A stretch of DNA of 32,244 nucleotides from an uncultured Eubacteriales bacterium (GCA_905205855.1 CAJLFL010000003.1:1-32244), one strand, 5' to 3'. Shown: positions 22,373 to 32,146, numbered from the stretch's first letter. Notes: generated from the letters alone by a model not told the origin. Translations and numbers: made by a program.

Positions 22373-23920
22373 ATGGCTTCTAATACAGCAATAGAACTAA
22401 AAAACATTACAAAACGCTTTGGCTCTGTCACAGCTAACAAAAATGTTTCATTGGATGTAAAAAAAGGGGAAATTCTGTCTGTTCTCGGCGAAAACGGCAG
22501 CGGTAAAACAACCCTTATGAACATGATTTCCGGAATATACTTTCCGGATGAGGGAGAGATATTTATTGACGGAGAGGAGGTTGTAATCCGTTCTCCGCGT
22601 GATGCATATGACCATAAGATTGGCATGATACATCAGCATTTTAAATTGGTTGAGGTTTTTACCGATGCGGCAAATATTACCCTCGGTCTTAAGGACGACA
22701 ACAAATATGATTTAAAGGCGGTGCCAAAAAAGGTAAGAGAAATAGCCGACCGATACGGCTTTATAATAGATCCGAATAAAAAAATATATGAGATGTCAGT
22801 ATCCGAAAAGCAAACGGTCGAGATTATAAGAGTGCTTTACAGAGGCGCGGATATATTGATTTTGGATGAACCGACAGCTGTGCTTACTCCGCAGGAGATA
22901 AAAAAGCTTTTTGACGTTCTCAGAAATATGAGAAATGACGGCAAGGCAATAATAATCATAACGCATAAGCTGAACGAGGTCATGGAAATATCAGACAGGG
23001 TTTCGGTTCTCAGAAAAGGCGAATATATAGGTACGGTTAATACTGCCGAAACCTCGGAATCCAAACTGACAGAGATGATGGTGGGTGAAAAGGTTTCACT
23101 CAACATAGAGCGTACAGAACCCGAAAATGCACAGGAGCGTCTGAAGGTTGAACATATAAACTGTATGAACCGCGAGGGCGTGACGATTCTGAATGATATT
23201 TCATTTACCGCGCGCTCCGGTGAGATACTCGGTATTGCCGGTATTGCAGGCAGCGGACAAAGAGAGCTTCTGGAGGCTATTGCAGGTCTGCAGCATCTTG
23301 AAAGCGGAAAGATTACATACTTTGATCCCAAAACAGGGAACACGGAAAACCTGATAGATAAAACTCCGCTGGAAATACGCGATATGGGTGTAAGATTGTC
23401 GTTTGTTCCGGAGGACAGACTGGGTATGGGACTTGTCGGAAATATGGACATAGTTGATAATATGATGCTGAGAAGCTACAGAAAAGGCAAGTCGATGTTT
23501 CTTGAAAGAAAAGAACCCAAGACTCTTGCAGAGGAAATAATAAGCCGTCTGCAGGTTGCAACACCAAGCGCAAATACACCTGTCAGAAAGCTGTCAGGCG
23601 GAAATGTGCAAAAGGTGCTGGTCGGCAGAGAGATAGCGTCATCTCCGACCGTTTTAATGGCGGCATATCCGGTACGCGGACTTGATATAAATTCCTCGTA
23701 TACGATATATAATCTGCTTAATGAACAAAAAAGAAACGGTGCAGCGATAATCCTTGTGGGAGAGGATTTAGATGTTCTGCTTGAGCTGTGTGACAGAATA
23801 CTTGTTATCTGCGGCGGCGCAATAAGCGATATAGTGGACGCGCGCACCGCTACTAAAGAAGAAATAGGTCTTTTAATGACAAAATCCGTAAAAAGGGAGG
23901 CTTTGACAGATGAAAACTAA
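22373..23920 (+). CDS. Nucleoside ABC transporter ATPase (two ATP-binding domains)
   Basis: This 515-residue fused double ATPase is of the NupO/YufO type and powers purine nucleoside uptake. Domain 1 has an intact Walker A GENGSGKTT (39-47), Walker B ILILDEPTAVLTP, and the switch histidine in IIIITHKLNEV. Its signature loop is the altered MSVSEKQTVEIIRVL. Domain 2 (from about 260) has the degenerate Walker A GIAGSGQRELLEA and a clear LSGGNVQKVLVGREI signature, with Walker B altered to LMAAYPVRGLD. Such asymmetry is normal for this family. AGGAGGG precedes the ATG. The gene overlaps the first permease gene by 11 bp. Confidence 0.94.
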   Translation: MASNTAIELKNITKRFGSVTANKNVSLDVKKGEILSVLGENGSGKTTLMNMISGIYFPDEGEIFIDGEEVVIRSPRDAYDHKIGMIHQHFKLVEVFTDAANITLGLKDDNKYDLKAVPKKVREIADRYGFIIDPNKKIYEMSVSEKQTVEIIRVLYRGADILILDEPTAVLTPQEIKKLFDVLRNMRNDGKAIIIITHKLNEVMEISDRVSVLRKGEYIGTVNTAETSESKLTEMMVGEKVSLNIERTEPENAQERLKVEHINCMNREGVTILNDISFTARSGEILGIAGIAGSGQRELLEAIAGLQHLESGKITYFDPKTGNTENLIDKTPLEIRDMGVRLSFVPEDRLGMGLVGNMDIVDNMMLRSYRKGKSMFLERKEPKTLAEEIISRLQVATPSANTPVRKLSGGNVQKVLVGREIASSPTVLMAAYPVRGLDINSSYTIYNLLNEQKRNGAAIILVGEDLDVLLELCDRILVICGGAISDIVDARTATKEEIGLLMTKSVKREALTDEN

Positions 23921-25019
23921 TGACAGGCATCCGCACGAGCCGAGAATACATGTGGCAAAGCGTACCGGACTTATATGGTACAAGGCATGGGCAATACGGC
24001 TTATTGCCATTGTTTTGGCTCTTATAATCAGCGGATTTGTTATTGTGCTTATTACAAAATACAATCCGATACAGGTTTATACATCAATGATAGAGGGAAC
24101 ATTCGGTTCCTCCAGAAAGGTATGGAATACACTGCAGCGGCTTGCAATGCTTTTGTGTATTTCACTTGCGGTTACACCGGCATTTAAAATGAAGTTCTGG
24201 AACATAGGTGCAGAAGGTCAAACACTTGTCGGCGGTCTTGCGGCAGCGGCGTGTATGATATATTTCGGAAACAGCCTAAATCCGGTGATATTTTATCCGC
24301 TTATGCTTCTGGCGTCAATTGCTGCCGGTTTGCTGTGGGGTGTTATCCCGGCGTATTTCAAAGCACGTTTTAACACAAATGAAACTTTGTTTACACTTAT
24401 GATGAATTATATAGCAATGCAGATTGTATCCTTCTGTATTGTGTTTTGGGAAAATCCGAAGGATTCAAATACCGTAGGCGTTATCAATATGAACACACAG
24501 GGCGGCTGGCTCCCGGCAATATTCGGACAGAAGTATCTGCTGAATATTCTGATAGTTGCCGTGATTACGGTTGTAATGTATATTTATCTGCGCTGCAGCA
24601 AGCAGGGATATGAGATTTCTGTAGTCGGCGAAAGTGAGAATACGGCGCGGTACATAGGTATAAATGTAAAAAAGGTTATAATAAGAACAATGGCGCTGTC
24701 CGGTGCTATCTGCGGTATAGCAGGTTTTCTGCTGGTTTCGGGAACGGATCATACAATTACGACAAATACTGTCGGAGGTATGGGCTTTACGGCAATAATG
24801 GTATCGTGGCTTGCAAAGTTTAATCCTATCGTTATGACACTTACATCATTTTTAATAGTGTTCTTAGAGCGCGGTGCGGGAGAAATTGCAACGGCATTTC
24901 AGCTTAATGAAAGCGTTTCGGATATAGTAACAGGTATTATATTGTTCTTTATAATAGGAAGTGAGTTCTTTGTTCAGTATAAGCTGAGCTTTCGTTCAAA
25001 GCATAAGGAGGCGGAGTAG
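23910..25019 (+). CDS. Nucleoside ABC transporter permease (NupP-like)
   Basis: This 369-residue membrane protein is of the BPD_transp_2 (YufP/NupP) family. A short polar N-terminus is followed by about eight or more hydrophobic helices, starting with LIAIVLALIISGFVIVLIT. Family motifs include FKMKFWNIGAEGQTLVGGLA and FNTNETLFTLMMNYIA, and the cytoplasmic coupling region VVGESENTARYIGINVKKV. It overlaps the ATPase gene by 11 bp and is 2 bp before the second permease gene, so the three are translated together. It should pair with the next protein as a heterodimeric channel for purine nucleosides. Confidence 0.93.
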   Translation: MKTNDRHPHEPRIHVAKRTGLIWYKAWAIRLIAIVLALIISGFVIVLITKYNPIQVYTSMIEGTFGSSRKVWNTLQRLAMLLCISLAVTPAFKMKFWNIGAEGQTLVGGLAAAACMIYFGNSLNPVIFYPLMLLASIAAGLLWGVIPAYFKARFNTNETLFTLMMNYIAMQIVSFCIVFWENPKDSNTVGVINMNTQGGWLPAIFGQKYLLNILIVAVITVVMYIYLRCSKQGYEISVVGESENTARYIGINVKKVIIRTMALSGAICGIAGFLLVSGTDHTITTNTVGGMGFTAIMVSWLAKFNPIVMTLTSFLIVFLERGAGEIATAFQLNESVSDIVTGIILFFIIGSEFFVQYKLSFRSKHKEAE

Positions 25020-25021
25020 AA

Positions 25022-25996
25022 ATGTTTGCAACAATAATAAATAAGGCAATAGTTCAGGGAATACCGCTTTTGTATGGTTCAACCGGCGAAATACTGACCG
25101 AAAAATCAGGTAACCTCAATCTCGGTATTCCGGGTATAATGTATATGGGCGGAAGTGCCGGAGTTATAGGCGCATATCTTTATGAGCGTTCGGTTGAAGT
25201 CCCGGTTCCGTTCTGGTGCATAGTTATTCCGCTTTTATCCGCTATTATCGGTGCGGCATTTGCGGCGTTTATTTACAGCTTTCTGACAATTACACTCCGC
25301 GCAAACCAAAACGTAACGGGTCTTGCACTTACTACGTTTGGCGTGGGCTTCGGCGATTTCTTCGGCGGCTCTCTTACAAAGATTTTTGCCGGCGGCGGCA
25401 ATCTTTCGGTAAAGACAACAGCTGATTATTTTAAGACACCGCTGCCGTTTGCCGATAAGCTGGGCGCGATAGGCACTATATTCTTTTCTTACGGATTTTT
25501 GGCTTATCTCGCAGTTATAATAGCGTTGCTGGCTGCATGGTTTTTAAAGAATACCCGCGCCGGTCTGCATTTAAGAGCTGTCGGCGAAAATCCGGCGACA
25601 GCTGACGCAGCAGGTATAAATGTTACTAAATATAAATACCTTGCAACAATTATAGGCGGCGCGATAGCCGGACTCGGCGGTTTGTATTTTATACTTGACT
25701 ATACGGGCGGTTCATGGACAAACGGCGGATTCGGCGACCGCGGCTGGCTTGCCATTGCGCTGGTTATATTTGCTCTGTGGCGTCCGAATATCAGTATACT
25801 CGGTTCATTTGTGTTCGGCGGTTTATACATAGCGTATTCTTATATATCCGGACTGAGTCGAAGCGCGGTTGCAATATTTAATATGCTTCCGTATCTTGTA
25901 ACGATTGTTGTTCTTATACTTACAAGCGTTCGCAATAAAAAAGAAAATCAACCTCCTGCCTCTTTGGGACTTGCATATTTCAGAGAAGACAGGTAA
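25022..25996 (+). CDS. Nucleoside ABC transporter permease (NupQ-like)
   Basis: This 324-residue membrane protein of the BPD_transp_2 family is the partner of the preceding permease. The N-terminal region GSTGEILTEKSGNLNLGIPG and the coupling region RAVGENPATADAAGINVTKY are characteristic, with multiple hydrophobic helices between and after them. AAGGAGG near the end of the upstream gene provides its ribosome site. It completes the four-part transporter: binding protein, ATPase and two permeases. The next gene, purA, lies 35 bp downstream on the same strand without a clear promoter between them. Confidence 0.93.
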   Translation: MFATIINKAIVQGIPLLYGSTGEILTEKSGNLNLGIPGIMYMGGSAGVIGAYLYERSVEVPVPFWCIVIPLLSAIIGAAFAAFIYSFLTITLRANQNVTGLALTTFGVGFGDFFGGSLTKIFAGGGNLSVKTTADYFKTPLPFADKLGAIGTIFFSYGFLAYLAVIIALLAAWFLKNTRAGLHLRAVGENPATADAAGINVTKYKYLATIIGGAIAGLGGLYFILDYTGGSWTNGGFGDRGWLAIALVIFALWRPNISILGSFVFGGLYIAYSYISGLSRSAVAIFNMLPYLVTIVVLILTSVRNKKENQPPASLGLAYFREDR

Positions 25997-26031
25997 TATA
26001 ATAAATAATATAAAAAAGGATTGTGATAAAA

Positions 26032-27309
26032 ATGGTAAAAGCAGTAGTTGGTGCAAACTGGGGCGATGAGGGCAAGGGCAAAATAACAGACATGCTTGCT
26101 GCCGATGCCGATATAGTTATACGCTTTCAGGGCGGTGCAAATGCAGGTCATACCATAGTTAATGATTATGGTAAATTCGCCTTGCATCTTTTGCCCTCAG
26201 GTTCGTTTAACAAGAATGTTGTAAATATGATAGGCAACGGTGTTGCACTTGATATAGACAGACTTTTTAATTAAATAGACGATATAGTAAGCAAGGGTGT
26301 GCCAAAGCCAAACATAGTTGTTTCCGAAAGAGCACAGGTGCTTATGCCGTATCATATTTTGCTTGACACATACGAGGAGGAAAGACTTTCAGACAGAAAG
26401 TTTGGTTCTACAAAGTCCGGTATAGCGCCGTTTTACTCAGATAAATTTGCTAAAATAGGCTTCCAGGTATGGGAGCTGATGCAGGAGGATGAGCTTCTGT
26501 ATGAAAAAGCAAAAAATGTACTTGAAATTAAAAATCTGATTATAGAGCATGTTTACCATAAGCCTCAACTTGACCTTGATGAATTTTTTGAAACTTTGAA
26601 GGGTTATCGTGAGAAAGTAAGACCGTATGTTATAAATTCGGTTGAGTTTATCCATAGCGCTCTTAAAGAAGGCAAGAATATTCTTCTTGAAGGTCAGCTC
26701 GGAACACTTAAAGATCCGGATTTTGGTATTTATCCGTTTACAACATCATCACATACCATCGCAGGCTATGGCGCATGCGGAGCAGGTATACCGCCGTATG
26801 AGATAAAGGATATTATAACTGTTGTTAAGGCGTATTCCTCTGCGGTCGGCGCAGGCGCCTTTGTTTCAGAGATATTCGGTGATGAGGCAGATGAGCTCAG
26901 ACGCCGCGGCGGCGACGGCGGCGAATTCGGCGCAACAACCGGACGTCCGAGAAGAATGGGATGGTTTGACTGTGTGGCTTCAAGATATGGCTGTATGGTA
27001 CAGGGAACAACACAGGTTGCGTTTACCGTTCTTGATGTACTCGGTTATCTTGATGAAATTCCTGTATGCACTGCGTATGAGTATGACGGAAAGGTCACAA
27101 AGGAATTCCCGACAACTGATAAGCTTAATCGTGCAAAGCCTGTTTTAACAAAATTAAAAGGCTGGAAAACAGATATAAGAGGAATAAAGAAGTATGATGA
27201 TTTGCCTGAAAACTGCAGAAAGTATATTGAATTTGTAGAGAATGAAATCGGGTATCCGATTAAAATAGTTTCTGTGGGACCGGGAAGAAACGACATAATT
27301 TATAAATAA
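26032..27309 (+). pseudogene. purA: Adenylosuccinate synthetase, interrupted by an in-frame stop
   Basis: The reading frame codes for PurA, which joins IMP and aspartate using GTP to form adenylosuccinate on the way to AMP. The N-terminal ANWGDEGKGKITDML (8-22) and GGANAGHT (34-41) carry the catalytic Asp and His. The remainder has GQLGTLKDPDFGIYPFTTSS, RRGGDGGEFGATTGRPRRMG and the tail SVGPGRNDIIY. Codon 81 is TAA (26272-26274), yet the frame continues unchanged on both sides with family-like sequence (DRLFN, then IDDIVSKGVPKPNIVV), so this is a single nonsense change and not a frameshift. Without it the protein would be 425 residues, full length. Either the gene is inactive, the base is a sequence error, or translation restarts at GTG 26299, which would lack the active-site start. 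The gene follows the nucleoside transporter operon. Confidence 0.9.
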
Positions 27310-27346
27310 AAATAAAGTCCGCTCATGGCGGACTTTATTTTTATTT
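27304..27346. terminator. Bidirectional terminator between purA and valS
   Basis: The stem can reach 19 bp (27304-27322 with 27328-27346, 5-nt loop) and has a GC-rich tip GTCCGC/GCGGAC. It is flanked by A runs on one side and T runs on the other, so it can end purA (plus) and valS (minus). It overlaps the last codons of both genes. Confidence 0.88.
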
Positions 27347-29968
27347 CATTTTTGATAGGCTGTCAAGTACTGTTTCAAGCATTGCTTTATATTTTTCGCC
27401 TTTTTTGCGTTCTTCTTCAACAACTGCGGCAGGTGCCTTGTCGGTAAAGCCCTTGTTGTTAAGTTTGCCCTCAACGCGCTTAATCTCGCCTTCAAGGCGT
27501 GTTTTTTCTTTAGTCAGTCTTGCAAGCTCTTTCTCGCGGTCAACAAGCTCATCCATAGGAATAAGCAGTTCGGCTCCCTGTACAGGAACAGAAACAGCAT
27601 TTTCGCTGATACCCGTTCTGTCTTTTTGAATAACAACATTGCTTGCAGAAGCAAGTTTAAGATAAAACGGAATAGCTGATTTAAACAGCTTTTCGTTTTC
27701 CGTAACTATATATAATGCAGACTTTTTAGAGGGCGGTACGTTCATTTCATTGCGAACATTACGTATTCCCTTAATCGAATCCATAATAAGCTGCATTTCT
27801 GCTTCGGCTTCCGGGTTTTCAAGCTTGCTGTCATATTTCGGAAAAGCGAAAATCATTATGCTTTCGCCCTCGTGCGGCAGAGCCTGCCAGATTTCCTCTG
27901 TTATAAACGGCATAAACGGATGCAGAAGCTTTAAGGTATTGGATAAAACGTATGTCAAAACCGACTGTGCAGTCAGATTGCTGTCGCCGTTTTCAAAGAA
28001 ACGCGGCTTTACAAGCTCTATATACCAGTCGCAGAAGCTGTCCCAAATAAAGTCATAAAGCTTTGATACGGCTATACCAAGCTCATACTTATCGAGATTG
28101 TCGGTGACTTCTTTAACAAGCTTATTATACGCATGCAAAATCCACTTATCCTCCGGCATAAGCTTGTCATATGAAGGAAGCGTACATTCATCGATTGTCA
28201 AATTCATCAGCACAAATCTTGATGCATTCCAAATCTTATTGGCAAAGTTTCTGCTTGCCTCAACACGTTCAATATAAAAACGCATATCGTTACCCGGTGA
28301 GTTGCCTGTCGCTAAGGTAAAGCGCAGTGCATCAGCGCCGTATTTATCTATTATCTCAAGCGGATCGATTCCGTTGCCGAGCGACTTGCTCATTTTTCTG
28401 CCCTGAGAATCTCTTACCAGACCGTGAATATATACATGCCTAAACGGAGCCTTTCCCATGTGTTCTATACCGGAGAACATCATTCTCGCAACCCAGAAGA
28501 AGATGATGTCATACCCTGTAACAAGCGTAGAGGTCGGATAGAAATAGTCAAGCTCTTTGGTTTTATCGGGCCAGCCGAGAGTAGAAAACGGCCACAGAGC
28601 GGAACTGAACCATGTATCAAGGACATCCTCGTCCTGTGTCATTTTGCCGCCGCATTTTGGGCAGGTGCAGACGTCTTCTTTGGATACAACGGTTTCGCCG
28701 CAATCAGAGCAGTAATATGCCGGAATCCTGTGTCCCCACCAAAGCTGGCGAGAGATACACCAATCGTGAACATTCTCCATCCAATGCAGATAAGTTTTAG
28801 AGAAGCGTTCCGGAATAAACTCGGTGTCACCATTCTTTACAGCGTCTGCTGCCGGCTTTGCCAGAGGCGCCATCTTAACAAACCATTGCTTTGAAGTTAT
28901 CGGTTCAACCGTGCATCCGCAGCGATAGCACTGACCTACGTTATGTGTATGCGGAACAACCTTAACAAGTAGTCCTGCATCCTCCAAATCTTTTACAATA
29001 GCCTTGCGTGCCTCATAACGGTCCATTCCGCAATACTTTCCGCCGTATTCGTTTATTGTTGCATCATCATTTAAGACTTTGATTTCTTCAAGATTATGCC
29101 TTTTGCCGACCTCAAAATCGTTCGGATCGTGAGCCGGAGTAATCTTAACACAGCCTGTACCAAATTCAATATCAACATAGTCATCCGCAATAACCGGAAT
29201 CTCTCTGCCGACAAGCGGAAGAATAAGGGTTTTACCTACTATGTCCTTATATCTTTCATCATTGGGATTTATAGCGACAGCGGTATCACCCAAAAGTGTT
29301 TCGGGACGGGTAGTGGCGATTTCAAGGTACTCGTCACTGTTCTTAAACGGGTACTTAATATGCCAGAAAAATCCATCCTGCTCTGCGTACTCAACCTCAG
29401 CGTCCGACAGAGCGGTTGCACAGCTCGGACACCAGTTTATTATACGCGTACCCTGATAAATAAGACCTTTTTTATATAAGTTGACAAAGACTTCTTTAAC
29501 AGCCTTGCTGCAGCCTTCGTCCATTGTAAAGCGTTCTCTGTCCCAGTCACAGGAGCAGCCGATTTTCTTTAACTGATTTATTATACGGTCACCAAACTTT
29601 TCTTTCCATGCCCATACACGTTTAAGAAATTCATCGCGTCCGAGGTCATAACGTGTTTTACCCTCATTTACGCGTAAGTCTTCCTCAACCTTTATCTGTG
29701 TAGCAATTCCGGCATGGTCGGTTCCCGGAATCCACAGGGCGTTGTATCCTTGCATCCTTTTTGAGCGTATAAGAATATCCTGAAAGGTTTCATCCAGGGC
29801 ATGTCCCATATGCAGCTGACCGGTGACATTAGGAGGCGGAATTACTATAGTAAACGGCTCCTTTGTGTCGTCAGGTTCTGCATGAAAATACCCCTTCTCT
29901 ACCCAATTTTTATAGATTCGTTCCTCGACCTGTTTGGGATCGTAGGTTTTTGGCAGTTCTTTTGCCAC
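27341..29968 (-). CDS. valS: Valyl-tRNA synthetase
   Basis: This 875-residue class I synthetase charges tRNA-Val. It has the HIGH motif as HMGH (53-56) in PPPNVTGQLHMGHALDE, the editing domain with ATTRPETLLGDTAVAINP (218-235), and KMSKS at 525-529. Cysteine pairs in CYRCGC and in a short zinc-ribbon-like insert (CSDCG and CPKCGG, about 420-441) are seen. The C-terminal coiled coil from about 815 (EKELARLTKEKTRLEGEIKR) is the tRNA-binding arm. It starts at GTG 29968, 8 nt after GGAG. It has its own promoter (30014-30042). The leader is under 70 nt, too short for a T-box riboswitch, which is common for aminoacyl-tRNA synthetase genes in Firmicutes. Confidence 0.97.
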   Translation of the reverse strand: MAKELPKTYDPKQVEERIYKNWVEKGYFHAEPDDTKEPFTIVIPPPNVTGQLHMGHALDETFQDILIRSKRMQGYNALWIPGTDHAGIATQIKVEEDLRVNEGKTRYDLGRDEFLKRVWAWKEKFGDRIINQLKKIGCSCDWDRERFTMDEGCSKAVKEVFVNLYKKGLIYQGTRIINWCPSCATALSDAEVEYAEQDGFFWHIKYPFKNSDEYLEIATTRPETLLGDTAVAINPNDERYKDIVGKTLILPLVGREIPVIADDYVDIEFGTGCVKITPAHDPNDFEVGKRHNLEEIKVLNDDATINEYGGKYCGMDRYEARKAIVKDLEDAGLLVKVVPHTHNVGQCYRCGCTVEPITSKQWFVKMAPLAKPAADAVKNGDTEFIPERFSKTYLHWMENVHDWCISRQLWWGHRIPAYYCSDCGETVVSKEDVCTCPKCGGKMTQDEDVLDTWFSSALWPFSTLGWPDKTKELDYFYPTSTLVTGYDIIFFWVARMMFSGIEHMGKAPFRHVYIHGLVRDSQGRKMSKSLGNGIDPLEIIDKYGADALRFTLATGNSPGNDMRFYIERVEASRNFANKIWNASRFVLMNLTIDECTLPSYDKLMPEDKWILHAYNKLVKEVTDNLDKYELGIAVSKLYDFIWDSFCDWYIELVKPRFFENGDSNLTAQSVLTYVLSNTLKLLHPFMPFITEEIWQALPHEGESIMIFAFPKYDSKLENPEAEAEMQLIMDSIKGIRNVRNEMNVPPSKKSALYIVTENEKLFKSAIPFYLKLASASNVVIQKDRTGISENAVSVPVQGAELLIPMDELVDREKELARLTKEKTRLEGEIKRVEGKLNNKGFTDKAPAAVVEEERKKGEKYKAMLETVLDSLSKMK

Positions 29969-30013
29969 AAGAATCTCTCCTCTCGTTGTGCTTCATAAAA
30001 ACAATATTATCTA

Positions 30014-30042
30014 ATTATATCATCTTTGACAGAACTATGCAA
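30014..30042 (-). promoter_or_regulatory. Sigma-A promoter for valS
   Basis: On the minus strand there is TTGCAT (30042-30037), 17 bp, then a perfect TATAAT (30019-30014) with an extended TGA. The start near 30007 leaves a leader of about 40 nt. Confidence 0.8.
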
Positions 30043-30053
30043 GCCTTTTAAAC

Positions 30054-30101
30054 AAAAAAGAAATTGGCTGCAGTAAAATGATTTCATTTTACTGCAGCCA
30101 A
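30054..30101 (-). terminator. Terminator after upp
   Basis: A perfect 17-bp stem (30064-30080 with 30085-30101) with a 4-nt loop is followed on the minus strand by TTTCTTTTTT (30063-30054). It ends the uraA-upp transcript just before the valS promoter. Confidence 0.92.
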
Positions 30102-30121
30102 CCGTTTAAATGTAAATATAA

Positions 30122-30748
30122 TTACAGAGTTCCGAACAATCTGTCACCGGCATCGCCAAGACCGGGCATAATATAGCATTTTTCGTTTAATTCTCTGTCA
30201 AGAGCACCGATATAAATATCAACATCCGGATGTGCTGCCTGCACAGCTTTTACACCCTCAGGAGCGCCGATAATATTCATCATTTTGATTTTCTTTGCGC
30301 CTCTTTTTTTGATAAAATCAATAGCGGCAACTGCGCTTCCGCCTGTTGCAAGCATAGGATCAACAACCAAAACCTGGCGCTGTTCTATATCGGTCGGCAG
30401 CTTGCAATAGTATTCTACCGGCTCATGTGTTTCGGGATCACGGTACAAGCCAACATGACCTACCTTTGCTGCCGGTATAAGGCTTACAATAGCGTCAACC
30501 ATTCCAAGACCGGCGCGCAGAATCGGAACAACCGCAACCTGCTTTGCAATAGTTTTACCGATGGTTTCCTCCATCGGAGTTTTCACCTTTGTATCGGTAA
30601 GCTCCAAATCCTTTGTGGCTTCATAACCCATAAGCAAGGCAATTTCATTTGCAAGCTCACGGAAGTCTTTAACTGTTGTCTTTTCATCTCTGAGCATCGT
30701 TATTTTGTGCTGAATCAGAGGATGATCCATTACATAAACCTTTGACAT
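30122..30748 (-). CDS. upp: Uracil phosphoribosyltransferase
   Basis: This 208-residue enzyme converts uracil and PRPP to UMP in pyrimidine salvage. It begins VYVMDHPLIQHKITMLRDEK, has the conserved VPILRAGLGMVD and the PRPP loop DPMLATGGSA (130-139), and ends with the uracil-binding PGLGDAGDRLFGT. Length is normal. AAAGGA precedes the ATG. It is 23 bp downstream of the uracil permease gene, so the two form an uptake-plus-salvage operon. Confidence 0.97.
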   Translation of the reverse strand: MSKVYVMDHPLIQHKITMLRDEKTTVKDFRELANEIALLMGYEATKDLELTDTKVKTPMEETIGKTIAKQVAVVPILRAGLGMVDAIVSLIPAAKVGHVGLYRDPETHEPVEYYCKLPTDIEQRQVLVVDPMLATGGSAVAAIDFIKKRGAKKIKMMNIIGAPEGVKAVQAAHPDVDIYIGALDRELNEKCYIMPGLGDAGDRLFGTL

Positions 30749-30771
30749 TTCTTCAAGTCCTTTCTTTTTTA

Positions 30772-32091
30772 TTAAACTTCAAAATTTACGCCTGTTTTTG
30801 CTTTTTCGGGTTCGTCTGTTTCAAATACATAATCCTTGCCCGGAAGAACAGCATTGAGCAGTATACCCACGATAGCGGCAACAGCAAGTCCTGAAAGACT
30901 TATAGTAGCCTGTCCGACATGGAATACAATAGCTTGTGCATCGCCTGTTCCGAATTTTATACCGATTGAAAGTACAAGTATAAGTGCAGCAATTATAACA
31001 TTTCTCGGTTTTGATAAATCAACCTGGTTTTCAACAACGTTTCTGACACCGACTGCTGAGATCATACCGTAGAGTATGAGAGAAATACCGCCCATTGTTG
31101 CAACCGGCATAACCTGGATTATTTCAGCAAACTTAGGTGAAAACGAGAGAATTGCGGCAAATATTGCTGCCAGTCTGATGACTCTGGGATCGTAAACCTT
31201 TGTAAGCGCAAGTACGCCGGTATTCTCGCCGTATGTAGTGTTGGCAGGTGCACCGAAAAGCGCAGCCATAGCAGTTGCAAGTCCGTCACCGAGCAGAGTT
31301 CTGTGAAGTCCGGGCTCTGCGATAAAGTTTTTGCCGACGGTAGAGCTTATAGCTGAAACATCGCCGATATGTTCTATGATAGTTGCAAGTGCTATCGGCA
31401 TGATTGTAATGATTGACGTTACAACCAATGAGGTGTCACAGCCTTTAAACAGAGCGAATGTAGTGTTCTCGAAAATTACCGGAAGTCCGATCCAGCTCGC
31501 TTCCGCAACCGGAGTAAAGTCAACTTGTCCCATAACGGCAGCAACAACATATGATACAACAACACCTAAAAGAATCGGGATAATCTTAATCATACCCTTG
31601 CCCCAGATGTTGCATACAATAACTGTGATGATTGCCACAAGAGCAATAAACCAGTTGCTTGTGCAGTTGGTGATTGCACTTTCTGAAAGAGTAAGACCTA
31701 TAGCTATAATGATAGGACCTGTTACAATCGGCGGGAAATAACGCATAACCTTGTTTGCGCCAAAGATTTTAAACAGAACTGCGATAATAACATAGATTAG
31801 TCCTGCACAGATAACACCTACGCCGGCATATGCTGAAAAGTTTGTTATACCGTTGGCGTCGCACAAAGCCTTGATAGCAAAATATCCGCCGAGGAACGCA
31901 AATGACGAGCCAAGAAATGCAGGAACCTTACCGCCGGTAATCAAATGGAACAGCAGTGTACCCAAGCCTGCGAAAAGCAAGGTTGATGAAACACTCAAGC
32001 CTGTAAGAGCAGGCACCAATACGGTGGCTCCGAACATTGCGAACATATGCTGCAAACCCAGCACAAAGTCCTTTCCGGTTAATTTTTTCAA
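30772..32091 (-). CDS. uraA: Uracil permease (NCS2 family)
   Basis: This membrane transporter of about 439 residues belongs to the nucleobase-cation symporter-2 family and brings in uracil. It starts KKLTGKDFVLGLQHMFAMFG and has many hydrophobic helices. The family signature GAPANTTYGENTGVLALTKV includes the conserved substrate-site Glu. The start is TTG at 32091, 9 nt after AAGGAGG. An upstream ATG at 32136 would add 15 residues that run across that ribosome site, and is rejected. The gene heads the uraA-upp operon. No PyrR-binding attenuator was recognised in the leader. Confidence 0.94.
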   Translation of the reverse strand: MKKLTGKDFVLGLQHMFAMFGATVLVPALTGLSVSSTLLFAGLGTLLFHLITGGKVPAFLGSSFAFLGGYFAIKALCDANGITNFSAYAGVGVICAGLIYVIIAVLFKIFGANKVMRYFPPIVTGPIIIAIGLTLSESAITNCTSNWFIALVAIITVIVCNIWGKGMIKIIPILLGVVVSYVVAAVMGQVDFTPVAEASWIGLPVIFENTTFALFKGCDTSLVVTSIITIMPIALATIIEHIGDVSAISSTVGKNFIAEPGLHRTLLGDGLATAMAALFGAPANTTYGENTGVLALTKVYDPRVIRLAAIFAAILSFSPKFAEIIQVMPVATMGGISLILYGMISAVGVRNVVENQVDLSKPRNVIIAALILVLSIGIKFGTGDAQAIVFHVGQATISLSGLAVAAIVGILLNAVLPGKDYVFETDEPEKAKTGVNFEV

Positions 32092-32115
32092 AATAAACAC
32101 CCTCCTTAAAATTCT

Positions 32116-32134
32116 GCTTTGTTTTGAACAAAGC
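32116..32134 (-). other. Small hairpin in the uraA leader
   Basis: GCTTTGTT and AACAAAGC form an 8-bp perfect stem with a 3-nt loop between the predicted transcription start and the AAGGAGG site. No T run follows, so it is not a terminator. It may protect the mRNA 5' end. Confidence 0.45.
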
Positions 32135-32146
32135 ACATTGAGAAAT

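Noticed and set aside
22837..23451. 204-residue minus-strand open frame inside the nucleoside ATPase gene
   Set aside because: It is the antisense shadow of an ABC ATPase with clear motifs. The serine-rich composition is typical of a shadow frame.
30230..30745. 171-residue plus-strand open frame inside upp
   Set aside because: It is the antisense shadow of a full-length, well-conserved enzyme.
32092..32140. PyrR-type attenuator or uracil-sensing leader before uraA
   Set aside because: The leader is only about 50 nt and holds just one 8-bp hairpin without a T run. No PyrR binding-loop consensus was seen.
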